Below are positions 32,861 through 44,099 of a DNA stretch of 64,000 nt, piece after piece (within the stretch, counting starts at the first letter, position 1; each line of letters opens with the position of its first letter). Made by a program: the position numbers and the translations under genes. The notes beneath the pieces are model-generated. The model ran no database searches, was not told the origin of the DNA, and saw only the letters and a list, made by a program, of their open reading frames with translations. The stretch comes from Otatea glauca. Lineage: Eukaryota > Streptophyta > Magnoliopsida > Poales > Poaceae. The stretch covers positions 54,803,567 through 54,867,566 of the forward strand of contig CM070713.1 of the NCBI GenBank assembly GCA_036346275.1, read 5' to 3'.

Positions 32861-33254
32861 CATGAATGGTTAGTTTACTATGATTATGAAAGCTGGATAC
32901 ATGAATGGTTAGTTTGCTATGATTATATGACTGCTGGACACATGAATGGTTAGTTTGCTATAATTATATGATTGCTAGATACATAAATGGTTAGTTTGCT
33001 ATGAATACATGAATGGTTAGTTTGTTATGATTATATGACTGTTGGATAAATGAATGGTTAGTTTGCTATGATTATATGACTGCTGGATACATGAATGGTT
33101 TGTTTGCTATGATTATATGACTGCTGGATACATGAATGGTTTGTTTGCTATGATTATATGACTGCTGGATACATGAATGGTTAGTTTGTTATGATTATGA
33201 ATGTTGGATACATGAATGGTTAGTAAATGTGAATACATAAATGGTTAGTTTGCC
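32848..33254 (+). repeat. About ten tandem copies of a 41-bp unit
   Basis: The unit is GGATACATGAATGGTTAGTT + TGCTATGATTATATGACTGCT, with substitutions and a few shortened copies. Positions are within the presumed intron after the CACTA leader. Near-identical adjacent copies (about 33060-33180) suggest recent expansion. Confidence 0.85.
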
Positions 33255-33358
33255 CAATTATAATTGCACGGTACTCACTTCATACTATCTGCTATACTAG
33301 GGCTGCACGTACTTTTAATCTCTTATATTGTCAGTTGTATGCTCAATGATGCTATGGG

Positions 33359-36300
33359 TAGGGGTGCAATCGGATCGGATATTTTCCATCCGACTGACCG
33401 ACCGGATAGCTTCGGATAGGATTCGGATATTTTTTCGGATAATTTTCGGATTTGGATTCGATTTCGGATATTTTATTTTGGATTCGGATTCGGGAGATTA
33501 CTATTCGTCGGATCGGTATATTTCGATAATATTTTCGGATTTATCCGGAGAAATCTTTTCGGATATCCAATTCTTCCAAACTGACTCCTGCATCCAACCT
33601 CACCTAGGCACCCCACGTGTGGCCCCTCTCCTTCCAATCCCTAATCCAATCTCACGAGTCACGCCGCATCCAACCTCCCGACGCCGCCGCCAGCCGCCAC
33701 CTCCCGACGCCTCCGCCCGCTCTCCTCGGGCGGCGGTGCCTCTCGCCCGAGTCTCGCCGCCCTACGCCCACTACTGCCATGTCGCCACTCGCCACTTTCC
33801 CTCCCGCCAACATCGCCATTTCTTCTCCGGCCGCCGGCACCTCCGCGACGAGTCGCCGCCGCGTCGCCTCTCGCCAATCCCCGCCTTGGCCGCCGCCTCC
33901 TCCCGCCGCCATCGCCATCCCTCCTACCGGCCACGACTTGGTAAAGATGAAACTTTGCTCCTGCTTTTTCCTGAACTGAACAGCAGGCAATATTCTTGTC
34001 TGGCTACTGGAGCAATCTTTGTTTTGTATTCTTGTTCCCCGACTTAAAATGTGAATTAACTTAACTGCATTAGCAGGATGTTTGGTTAGTTGTTTGACTT
34101 GTTTCTCTTCCTCCTGGCTCGAAAAATATTTGAAACTTGCTTAGTATGGCTACTTTTTTGTGCTTGTTTGCTGTGATGATTCCTTCAAGGTCGGTATCTG
34201 AGTAAGGTGGCTCTTCAAACAGCTGCTCATGTGATTACATCCAAAACTGATCAGAGATTCTGAGCAAACATGTAAAACCTGAATTTAACACAAGCAACAT
34301 GCCGGTTGGGCTTCTAGAGTAAACTCCTATCATTGTTTGGACGTGTTCTGCAACTTGAAAGAACAATACAACTTCACTGCATTTACTGGGTCATGGCTAT
34401 ATTATATAACTTGTTTAAGAATGGCTATTTTTGAAGTTAACAGATAAAACTCTTACAGAGTTTCAGTTTTTTTTTCCTTTTCTGCTTGTTTGCTTTAATG
34501 ACTCCTACAATAATGGTATCTGAGTAAGGTCTAAGGTGCCTCTGGAAAAAAAGTGCTCCTTCCTTGATTACATCCAAAACTGAAAGGTTCTAAGCAAAAA
34601 TTTGTTAACGATTAAAACCAACTGAGGCACACCATATACTAAACTAGATTTATCTGTACAACTATTCTATGTAATTTGTAATTTTGTTTTCCTGGTACTG
34701 TCTTATTCATTGTTTGTGTGTTTTCTTAGTTGGATATTTATTGGGGGTTGGGATAAGGGATTGCAACACCTGTTTGCCATGATCTGCTATGATGACTCCT
34801 ACAAGGACGATATCTGAATGGGGTGAATAGTGCACCTTATCTGATTATGCCAAAACTGAATAGGATTTCTGAGCAAAGCCAGCCAGACAACCGAAGAACC
34901 CAACCAATGATTTTGCCTTCTTATTTGACCAACCTGATTGATGCAATCATCGTAATAAATTCTCAATTTTAGCAGTGTGCAGATACGCGTTTAAGCTTTC
35001 TTCTGAAGTGATTGCCTAATGCTTTTCTGATTGTTGTATATTGAGAATATTCTAATATCTTCTGGCTGATCTTTTCTCTAGTTAATCATTCTGATTTATC
35101 AATCTGTTATTGATCTGTGTTGTTTACTGAACATATAGAAACTAGAGCACTGTATGTTTCAATTAGAGCACTGTATGCTTGCTATGAGTGGCTCAATAAA
35201 TCCTAATGATTGTGTCATTTTGTGTTCAGCCCACTTGCCGCTTTGTGATGGAGTCAGGAAGCGCTAGCGCAAATGTGTGTGCAACTAGTGGAGTATCACC
35301 TGCTGCCACACTTGGTACAAGCCTGTCTGCACCGAGTGCTCATGCATTAGTAGTGCGAGAGCCTCTTGCATCTGAAGCTGAAGGACCTCAAACTGAACCT
35401 GAATGTGATATCACCGGAGAAAATGAGCCTCCTGCAAGAGACAAAAGAAGTCCATCTCCAAGGTATGGGAGCACTACACTAAGGATACTGTTACAAAGAC
35501 AGATTCAAATGGTGTGGTTACAAAGGAACTTTGGGCGAAATGCAAGAAATGTCCTTACAAAGCCCAATATGAGACACAACAAGGGGCACATCATGCTTTA
35601 TAAATCATTTAAAAAGCAAACATTCTATAACTCCAGGACAGCAAATGATTAAACTAGAAAAGGGTGAAGATAGCACTGCGAATGTTTAGACATATAGATT
35701 CGATGCTGAAACTAGTCTTAGAAAGTGGCATTTAGCACTTGTTATGCATGAATATCCCTTTAATATGGTTGAACATGAGTACTTTGTTGACTTCATCAAG
35801 TCTTTGCGCCCTAGTTTTTCATTTAAGTGTCGCACAACTACAAGAAGTGCTATAATGAAAATATTCAATGAGGAAACAAACAAGTTGTATGATCATTTCA
35901 AATCTCTTTCATGCCGCTTTTCTACAACCATGGATATGTGGACCTAAAATCAAAATAAAGGTTATATGTGTGTCACCGTGCATTGGGTAGATGATAATTG
36001 GCGGATTTAGAAAAGAATTACTAAATTCATGCATGTTAAAGGCAGCCACACAGGCACTAATCTAGCCATAGAGTTCATCAAGAGTGTGATGCATTGGAAC
36101 CTTGAAAAGAAACTTTTTGCTCTCACTATGGACAATACCTCATCTAATGATAAGTGTGCTGCAGAACTTGTTGCAAAACTAAACAAGAAAGCTCCCATAG
36201 TCTGTGATGGTGTTTTTTTCATGTGAGATGCTTATGTTATATTTTAAACCTTGTTGCTCAAGATGGCTTGAAAGCAGTTGCATCTTCAGTGCAGAATATT

Positions 36301-38867
36301 AGAGCTTCTGTTGTCATTGTAAAAAATTCACCATTGCAATGGGAACATTTTCAGAAGTGTGCATTTGAGTGTGACTTAGATATCAATGAGGGTCTTCCGT
36401 TGGATGTTTCAACCAGGTGGAACTCCACATTTTTTATGTTAAAGCAAGCTATTTACTATAGGAAGGCTTTTGAAAGGCTATTTGAGTTGAATTTGAGTAA
36501 GTACAAGAAGTGTGCTCCATCAGATGAGGAATGGGATAATGCAATAGCACTATGTAGGTGTTTGAGGAGGTTTTATGAGGCTACATTGTTTTTCTCTGGT
36601 ACTACATATCCCACAGCAAATCTGTTTTGGTGAAAATTCTGTGAAATTAAGTTAGCTATTGAAGAGTGGTGTCACAATTCTGATATAACTATTCATGCCT
36701 TAGTAATGGCAATGCAAGCTAAATATGACAAGTATCGGCAGAAGTCCAACATAGCACTTGCTGTGGCGTGCTTTCTTGATCCAAGGTACAAGAAAAGGTT
36801 AGTAGAGTATTTTATGAGAAAGATATATGGTGAGGAGAGAGCTGTTCTTGAACTTCATACATTCATTACTGTTATGAACCAATTGTTTCAAGCATACATG
36901 TCTAGCACACCTCAAGTTGCAAAGCCTATAACTGCAGGATCTAGTGTGGCTTATCACCCACTTGGCGATTATTTGGGTGTTCTTGAAATTGAAGTGTTCT
37001 TGTATGAAACTGCTGTGAACGTGACGAGACACAATGAGAAATCTGAATTGGATATATACATGAAAGAACCAAATTTTCGATGGATTGAAAGTGAAGATGG
37101 GCCATTTGACATATTGTCTTGGTGGAGGGCTAAACAAGGGATTTTTCCCAATCTTTCACGACTACCCCGTGATGTGTTAGCCATTCAAGTGTCAACCGTT
37201 GCTTCTGAGTCGGCATTTAGTGAGGGTGGTCGTGCTATTGATCCTTTTCATAGTCGGTTAGATCCCGAGGTGGTGGAAGCCCTAATTTGTACCAAGGATT
37301 GGACAACATCATCTAGAAGAGGTAAAAATATGTCATCCATTTCATATGTCATACAATTTCCATTTTTTTCCTTTAGTAATAGCAAATGGCACTACAAAAT
37401 TTCAGGTTCTAAGGAGAAGATTGCAACGCTAATTGATGAGTTGGACATACAGTGTAAGGCCAAAGCATGTGATTCACATGTAGACATGACTTCAGAGGTT
37501 TGTTCATTCTCCTATGGAATTGCTATCATTTTATTACAGAAAATTGGAAACTCAGAGCATGTTGTTTTATTGTGTTTAAGATGCCTCTTGCCTTTTATAA
37601 TGTCACACAAGAAGTGGCTACCGAATTATCCCACATGCCTTTTATTGTGTTTAAGATGCTGCATTGTTATTTTTGTTAGCGGGTCTGATTGCCATCCCTA
37701 GAGAGAAGTTTGTAATGGTAGACAAGGTTTTTTTAGCCTTTTAGGTTTAATCATACGAAAATGTACTTGTTCAATGTATGACTTTTGAGTCTCTAGTTTA
37801 AACTGAAATTTTGGAGCTAAACACTGACTTCGTTAAGATCATTGCTTCAATTGTTGCTCTTGCATGATAAATTCTTTGATTCTATTGAACTATGCAAGCT
37901 GACTGCACTTGCCTTTTTAGATCTATTTTATTAAAATTTGCATCACACTTATATGTTGTTTACCACACAATAAAACACCTTTCTGTTGGTAAGGTTGGAT
38001 GATGTGCTCGTATTTGCTTACTCTCAGTCTCTCTTAAGAATTTACCGTGTACTATGAGCACTATGTATTGCAATAGTAGCTTTTATTACACATAATGATC
38101 TACATTGTAACTTTTATTAGACAATACATTAAATATGTTACTTAAGCTCTTTCAAATTATAGGAAGGTAAATTTTATTAATGTTAAATATGTTATGCACT
38201 TTTCTTACCTTTTGTTTTGTAGGATGAGACTATGATGGCGGCTGATAATGATTGAATGCTTGTCAAGGACAAGTAACCATCATCATGTACTCGTTGTCTT
38301 TTGAGATGTTGCCAACCTGACTTGGCCACTTCGGTCTTCGAACTCTTATATAAGATTGTGTCCTTGTTGAGTCTTATGTCTCCATGTCTGTATGATGTAA
38401 TCTAAATATTATCGACTCGTCGTATTGTCTCTTTCATGAAAACATGGAGTTATGGACCTCATGGTCATGTTATTGACTTATCGTAATATTATTTACGTAT
38501 CATTTTATGTTTCGAAATTTTTCATATGTGTATCGTTCAAATTTAGTGTACTTTTGCAACTTTGTTGGACTGTCCAATAAAATGACTTGTTAGACTGCGA
38601 TAATCTTGTTGCATGTTGAACTCATACGGTTGGTTAATCAGTACTATATGTGTGCTTTATACAGTATCTGTTTTCAAGCGTTATTCGACAAAAATTATTC
38701 GATACCGTACCGATTCTGCTCCGTATTCGATTCAAATCCGCGACCGATATTATCTGCGCCGTATTCGTATCCGGTACTATCTGAATCCGATTCCGAATCC
38801 GACAAAAATATGGTTTAGGATATGGAAAGAGCAATATCCAACCGAATTCGATCCGATTACACCCCTA
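33359..38867 (+). mobile_element. hAT transposon, 5.5 kb, formerly autonomous
   Basis: The termini are TAGGGGTGCAATCGGATCGG and TAGGGGTGTAATCGGATCG (read inward). A perfect 8-bp TSD, GCTATGGG, is at 33351-33358 and 38868-38875. Subterminal zones are packed with TTCGGAT / ATCCGAA words. The interior has a GC-rich leader (33600-33940), a donor at 33941 (TTG|GTAAAG), a long leader intron and a transposase gene. The element sits inside the CACTA element, so it is the younger insertion. Confidence 0.92.
35248..38255 (+). pseudogene. hAT transposase (RICESLEEPER/DAYSLEEPER-like), inactivated
   Basis: Starts at MESGSASANV (35248), after an acceptor-like TGTTCAG. A BED-type zinc finger (AKCKKCPYKAQYET) is readable near 35545, but in a shifted frame. 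The RNase H-like core spans about 35740-37140. It keeps FSTTMDMW, the LVAQDG region and WNSTFFMLKQA, and ends in FDILSWWRAKQGIFPNLSRL. The C-terminal hAT dimerisation domain has STVASESAFSEGGR then SRLDPEVVEALICTKDW near 37190-37305. GT-AG introns 37321-37405 and 37498-38222 lead to a last exon ending MMAADND. Defects: stops at 35945, 36008 and 36631, a one-base shift in a T run near 36215, and shifts near the BED region. The enzyme would cut at the TIRs and dimerise in the nucleus; this copy cannot. Confidence 0.85.
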
Positions 38868-38875
38868 GCTATGGG

Positions 38876-39640
38876 TCTATTGATGAACTAAAACAATTAA
38901 AGTAGCGAATATGGCCTTCAACTATAGAGTTGCTTCCTGTTAATGCTAGAAAGTATTACTTTTATTTCACTGTCTTTGGGCCTGATCATCATATTCAGTA
39001 TTCAGTAATTCTAAGAACATGACATGTAATTCTAATAATATGACTTGTTTAAGTGAGCAGATGCCCTATTCTTAGAACTTCTAATCTTTCTATGATTATG
39101 ATATATTTTGTTTTATATGATTTATTTGACCATTACCTTGGTCTGTATAGGTAATTAAAGTTGCCCATAGTGTTTTCCTTTTTGTATTTGTTGCTATACC
39201 CATACACTAGAAGAGCACTTAGATACTATTTATAATCTGATTTTGATGGTGCATAGTTTAGGAATGTAAGAGTTCAAGGCCTTATTTGCTTAATTAATTG
39301 TCTAATTCAATTTTGATTACATGGTCCTGGTGTAGTGGAGATAAGAGATTGTCTCTAGTAGCCCTACGTCTTGTGGTGAGAGGCTGAAGGTCTAATCTTT
39401 AGCAGGCTGACACCTGAGAGCACTCTATCATACAATTACCGATTAATCTGTTAAGTAGACATAATTCAATGTCAAGTCAACATAATAATTATGAATTGTT
39501 TTATCCTTTTGATTATATTGTTTGCAAGATTTAGATTGTGCACATTATATTTCAAAAACATCTAAATATTTAGCTTCTGTCGTGATTCATCATATATAAA
39601 TTATATGTCCCAGTGATCGTAAATTGCACACATATATAAA
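38876..39640. other. CACTA interior without recognised gene
   Basis: AT-rich DNA between the hAT right TSD and the captured fragment. It should be the continuation of the CACTA intron interrupted at 33358. No ORF or repeat is recognised. Confidence 0.5.
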
Positions 39641-40043
39641 ATGGAGTCTACAAATAAGATAAACGACATGAAAAAGCTGTTGGATGCTAAACAAATACTT
39701 GAGGTGGAGATAGAACAACTGAAGGGAAAGTCTGAGTTAACAGAAAATCATGAAGGAGTGCAGGGCTAATGCTGAGCTGGAAGAAGCCAAAGCTGAGATT
39801 ATAGAGGTGATATAAAGGTTTCTAGTATGTAATTTGACACGGTTACTGATATTATACCAAGACATTCTTTTCACAATAATATGATCGCTTTTGTAGGGAT
39901 TAAGAGATATGACTGGAAGTCAACCAATTATTAGTGTTAAACAAATAGTCATTGTACCGGAGCTGTGGAACTTCAGGGAGAATCGAAAAGTCTCTACTGC
40001 GGAAGCTGTGGCACAGATGATGGTAGACATAGAAAAGCCCTAA
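39641..40043 (+). pseudogene. Captured gene fragment resembling IDN2/FDM (XS-XH domain, coiled-coil)
   Basis: The first piece (39641-39810) encodes a heptad-like coiled coil: KINDMKKLLDAKQILEVEIE then QLKGKSEL. A stop at about 39767 cuts it. In the next frame ANAELEEAKAEIIE runs to a donor-like GAG|GTGATA. The second piece follows the acceptor TTTTGTAG and runs 39897-40043. It reads GLRDMTGSQPIISVKQ then IVIVPELWNFRENRK, ending MMVDIEKP and stop. The GL(R/K)(D/E)M...I.(V/I)K start and the ELWNF.E.RK end match, from memory, the beginning and end of the XH region of FACTOR OF DNA METHYLATION/IDN2 proteins. These bind double-stranded RNA complexes in RNA-directed DNA methylation. The middle of the XH domain is missing. 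CACTA elements often capture host gene pieces. The family call needs a search. Confidence 0.6.
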
Positions 40044-40227
40044 GATGACCTTGCCTTGATCTATCAAATAATTAATGTTGTTTCTCAATGTATGCTTGTT
40101 GATATTTGTGGTATCATATCTTGCCAATGTATTGATTACTAAAATTATCCTTACTATTTGCTCATCTCGAATTAATCCAATTACTCAATAGTGTCGAGCT
40201 TACTTGTTGAAACCAGAAGTTTTTCTA

Positions 40228-40965
40228 CCTCGCTTGGTAGAACTTCCATGATTAGTATCTGTTTTTCGAAATTTTCTTATATTTAGATATTTCTATAACA
40301 ACATTTACAAGACACAAATAGGTATAGATTTTGTAATTGAATATCAAAATATTCTAGATGCATCAAGGCAACAGCTTGTCTGATGAGGATGGTCTTAAAA
40401 TATTAATATTTATAGCACTTTCATCACCTTTTTTATTCTAATATTGATGGATTCTAAGGCAAAATTCAATTTCATTCACAGTTCGTTCTGAAAGTTGTCA
40501 TGCTCTGATTTATCGCTTCCACTTCATCCTCATCCCTGAATGAGAATACCATAGACAACCTATTTTCACTCTGGTCTTGTGCAGAAACAGGATCGCTCTG
40601 GTCCTGTTCCTGCACAAGACCAGAGTGAAAATAGGCTGTCTATGGTATTCTCATTCGGGGATGATCATGAAGTGGAAGATAAATCATGGCATGCCAACTT
40701 TCAAGACGAACTATCGATGAAATTGGATTTTGCCTTGGAATTCATCAACATTAGAATTAGAAAGGGGATGAAAGTGCTGTAAATATTCATATTTTAAGAC
40801 CATCCTCATCAGACAAGCTATTGCCTCGATGCATCTAAGATATTTTGATATTCAATTGCAAAATATATAACTGTTTGTGTCTTGTAAATGTCATTGAAGA
40901 AATATCTAAGGAGAAGAAAATTTCGAACGATAGATACTAATCATGAAAGTTCTGCCAAGAGAGTT
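40228..40965. repeat. Long inverted repeat (arms ~360 bp, 9-bp loop) inside the CACTA element
   Basis: Left arm 40228-40592 and right arm 40602-40965 are inverse copies around a TCGCTCTGG loop. The innermost 22 bases pair with a single mismatch (CTGGTCTTGTGCAG opposite CTGCACAAGACCAG). Outer matches include GTCTTGTAAATGT / ACATTTACAAGAC, CATCCTCATCAGACAAGCT and ATGATTAGTATCT / AGATACTAATCAT. By eye the arms differ at roughly one base in ten, with small gaps. RNA from either strand would fold into a long hairpin. The ORF 40579-40782 on the right arm has no recognised family. Confidence 0.9.
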
Positions 40966-41462
40966 AGGAGAAAAACATATCGCAGACAGTTCTATTTAAA
41001 AACCGTCTGTGATCAACACATATTACAGATGATTATAGATACAAAACAATATGTGATCGACACATATCATAGACAGTTATATGTACAAACCATCTGTGAT
41101 CAATACATCATAGACGATTCTAGATAAAAATTGTCTGTGATATGTGTTTTGACAGTCGGTTCGGAAACCGTCTACGATGCGCTGTATTATCACTGACATA
41201 TATTTACAGACGGTTCAAAAAGCTGTCTGTGATCACGTTTCCGAACCGTTTGTGATAGCTTTCTCTATAGTAGCGTGCCACTTGTCATAAGGAGAGAGCC
41301 TTTAAGAGAGAAGGAGGTAATGCCACTTGTCACAAGAAGAGAGTCTTCTGATGGGAGATGCTGTCACTTGTCATAAGGGGAAGTTACCCTCACTAAATCT
41401 TTGGTGAAAATGACTTTAAATTAGCAATTCCTATGCATAGTTGAAATAGTTATACTACCTTA

Positions 41463-41720
41463 CTATCTCCGTCCAAATTTATAGGACACATTTTTTAATG
41501 ATATTGTTCATATATAAGGCGTATTCATTTTCCGATACAAAATTATCATGATGTTCCATTTATAGCCCTAATAAATATCTAGCTCTACTTGAAATTCTCT
41601 ATATGCATGTATTGAATATAGTGCTTAAATATAATAATTAAAGGTAATTTAATCATTTTTAATATTTTATTGGTCTATATGATGATAGAAAATAGGTATT
41701 ATAAATTTAGACGGAAGGAG
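41463..41720. mobile_element. Stowaway MITE, 258 bp
   Basis: TA + CTATCTCCGTCCAAATTTAT on the left and its inverse ATAAATTTAGACGGAAGGAG + TA on the right form the typical Stowaway TIR and TA target. The interior is AT-rich and has no ORF. Confidence 0.85.
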
Positions 41721-41722
41721 TA

Positions 41723-43405
41723 CCTTTTTATCTATACCCCTTTATAATGCACCTAATCATTCTTTTCTACGTCCAGCCCAAATGATGCACCCTACTAGAG
41801 ATGGCTCAACCTTCATGCACCCAGCGAAACGTCCCCAGAAACTTGCCTCCATCAAAATTAACCTCTCAGATCTTTCCTCAGCTTTACTCACCCACATCCG
41901 ATGGTCATTGTTTAATGTGTCTAACTCATCCCTGTGGCCCACAACAGATCTCCCCCACCTCCAGCATCATCTCAAGGAAAAGAAAACAAATATCCTGGAA
42001 TTAAGAAAAAGGAAACAAACGTTCTAGAAAAAGAAAAAACCATATATTACGTGCTGGGAAAAGGAAACCGGAAAGTAGGATACTATACTAGTATATATAA
42101 AAAGACGCACGCTCTACTCACCTCAAACACGCACATTCACTAGCTTTTGGGTTGACTCATGGCATAAATGGTCGATGGATGCATGCACCGTGCTCTAACA
42201 TGTGCATTGTGCCTTCGATCAACGTCGCTAATGCTACCTCTTCAGCCTTCATCAGTGCATGAGTACAGCAGCAAAGGCATTACACGAACCTTCTTTAGCC
42301 ATGGCGCACAAGTGGCGAATAGTGAACGCGCAATCACACAAACCTTCTAGTCGTTCAAAAGGCCGGCATGAGGCATCCATGAAGCAGCAGTGCCGGCCCC
42401 GCACATAAAACGTGCTTTCACTTCACATCAAGAGATTCCGTCAGAAAACTCGACACGTTTGCACATCGAATCAACAAAAGGTTAAAAGCAGAAAATGGAC
42501 TGTACCGCAATTGGCGAGCATGCAGAATACCAAGTAATTATCCCACCAACACAGCTGAAACGGTGATGGGTAGCTATGGATAGAAAAAGATTATCGTCCA
42601 TGCTTTTCTTCTTTTTAGCGGGCGTATAAATATTAAAATATAAATAAATAGTACATAGTGTTTACTTAACCTTTGTTTGCTTTAAAATTTGTATAATTTA
42701 TATTAGAAGGAAAAAATAGAAGCAATACTTAAAATATTATATTATTTCAAAACGTCAAGTCACATTCAATGGGTTTGGCTTGCGCTGAGAAACAAACCAA
42801 GGTCCGCTATAGACAGAGTTCACATACAGTCTCTATGTGGACTGTAACTTAAGCGGTACCCACATGTGTGGACCATCCGATTGAGCCAACGGATGACCCA
42901 GATCAACCGAAAAATGATGAACAGTGTTTTGCTATATTACCATAAACAGAGTTTTGCTACAGTGAAAAATGCCCGGTATTTTTCGTCCAATTTAAACCAT
43001 CGATTTCCGATCAAACGGTCTCGTAAAAACTGCTTAAGTTGTATTTCCACGGGACTTCCAGGAATACATGTTGGGCTTTCTCGTGCGTTTGACGTCAGGC
43101 TCAGTCTGCACCAATGCCCCTAACTACGCTTCACGCTGCCAATCTTCGCCATAGCCTGTGTGACATCGTTCTGGCCCTACACTACGTGCCTAGTCCGCTA
43201 CAGGATATATCAACCATGACTCCTACATGTGTAAAGATTCACAAGAAACAGATTTAGAATGACGCAACTTTTGTTGCAAAGATTCATCAGAAATATATCG
43301 TTTCATTTAGAACAATATTTACTCTTTCGGTCATACATCACCAGAAATGTTTATATCCCAGTAATCTAACATCAGAATCGAGACATGCATAATATAGATA
43401 CGAGC
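41723..43405. other. Low-copy-looking stretch, no gene recognised
   Basis: Several ORFs of 60-85 codons overlap, and none shows a domain. 41279-41460 and this stretch repeat the words CCACTTGTCATAAGG and CCACTTGTCACAAG near 41278-41380. A TATA-like site is at 42092. Nothing else can be supported. Confidence 0.35.
42092..42104 (+). promoter_or_regulatory. TATA-like site, possible promoter
   Basis: TATATATAAAAAG is followed 25-35 bases later by a C/A-rich start-like region (ctactcacctcaaacacgc). No credible ORF follows, so this may be an orphan or non-coding promoter, or chance. Confidence 0.25.
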
Positions 43406-43655
43406 AAGGTTTTGAATTTCTTTTTTTCTTTAAAGGCACGAATCACCGAATTCGGTGCTTCCGAAAATTTTGGTGTAATTTTGGATTGTCTAACCGAAAT
43501 TTTTTTTTGGGCAAATTTGGACCAATATTTGAATTTTTTTGGCAAAATTCAAATAAACTCACTGAAATGTAACTAAGATAAATGTATTTTGGAACTCACC
43601 GAAAGGACCAAATTTCACTGAATTACGATGAAATTTTGGCAAAATTCGAAACCCT
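43406..43655. mobile_element. Small AT-rich MITE related to 16323-17124
   Basis: The left end is AAGGTTTTGAATTTC; the right end, read inward, is AGGGTTTCGAATTTTGCC. These resemble the TAAGGTTTCAAATTTCG ends of the larger element. The interior has CACCGAA and GAAATTT words. No clear TSD is seen. Confidence 0.45.
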
Positions 43656-44099
43656 GGGTGCGATAGTTCTCATGTCATCAAACAATAAAAAAACATTTCT
43701 TTATAGCTAATCATGCATAAGACATTCAACATTCAGTAGTAAAATCTTTCATTCGGAATCCTGAATTGGAATTTACCTTCTGATTCCTGTTATTACCGGA
43801 TATTAGAATGATTTGATATTCCAATTTTGCCATTTGGATAACAATAGAACATAAATTAGATTTTAGATCAATTCTGTTGAATAATAAGCTGATCACTATA
43901 GATCAATCCCAATGCCAATCAAGAATACCTGAAGAACAATCGTAGTAGATGAATACCAGATATATTAGATCTCAATTCTTTTCTCTTTATTTATACCCAA
44001 AACCCCTCAGGGTTAATTTCGGAATTCGCCCACCAAACCCTAGAGTTCGGTTATATCTGAACACTCCTTCTTGGACGAATACCACGTAATGCATATACC
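43656..44099. other. Flank or 3' LTR of the minus-strand copia element
   Basis: There is a plus-strand TTCTTTTCTCTTTATTTATACCC tract and an AACCCCTCAGGGTT palindrome near 44000. By position this should hold the 3' LTR of the adjacent minus-strand copia. I cannot find matching LTR ends. Confidence 0.3.

Larger units (their letters stand above)
32391..41275. mobile_element. CACTA (En/Spm) transposon, 8.9 kb, carrying a nested hAT and gene fragments
   Basis: The left end is CACTACTACAGAAAGGCCC. The right end, read inward, is CGCTACTATAGAGAAAGC, the same TIR with the outer G/A changed. A 3-bp TSD, TGC, is at 32388-32390 and 41276-41278. Subterminal regions (32420-32680 and 40975-41260) hold many copies of ATCACAGACGGTT / AACCGTCTGTGAT in both orientations, the classic CACTA arrangement. 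After removing the hAT (5.5 kb) about 3.4 kb of CACTA remains. No CACTA transposase or TNPA-like gene is found, so it is non-autonomous. Internal cargo includes a promoter-like leader, tandem repeats, an FDM/IDN2-like fragment and a long inverted repeat. Confidence 0.85.

Noticed and set aside
32391..33300. CRISPR-like spaced repeats
   Set aside because: The repeats are CACTA subterminal motifs and a tandem array without unique spacers; the DNA is plant nuclear.
33328..34047. 239-codon ORF crossing the left end of the hAT element
   Set aside because: It begins outside the element, runs through subterminal repeats and the GC-rich leader, and has no domain. The element border at 33359 lies inside it.
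39900..40127. Minus-strand ORF over the captured fragment
   Set aside because: Shadow of the plus-strand XH-like exon, with no recognisable motif.
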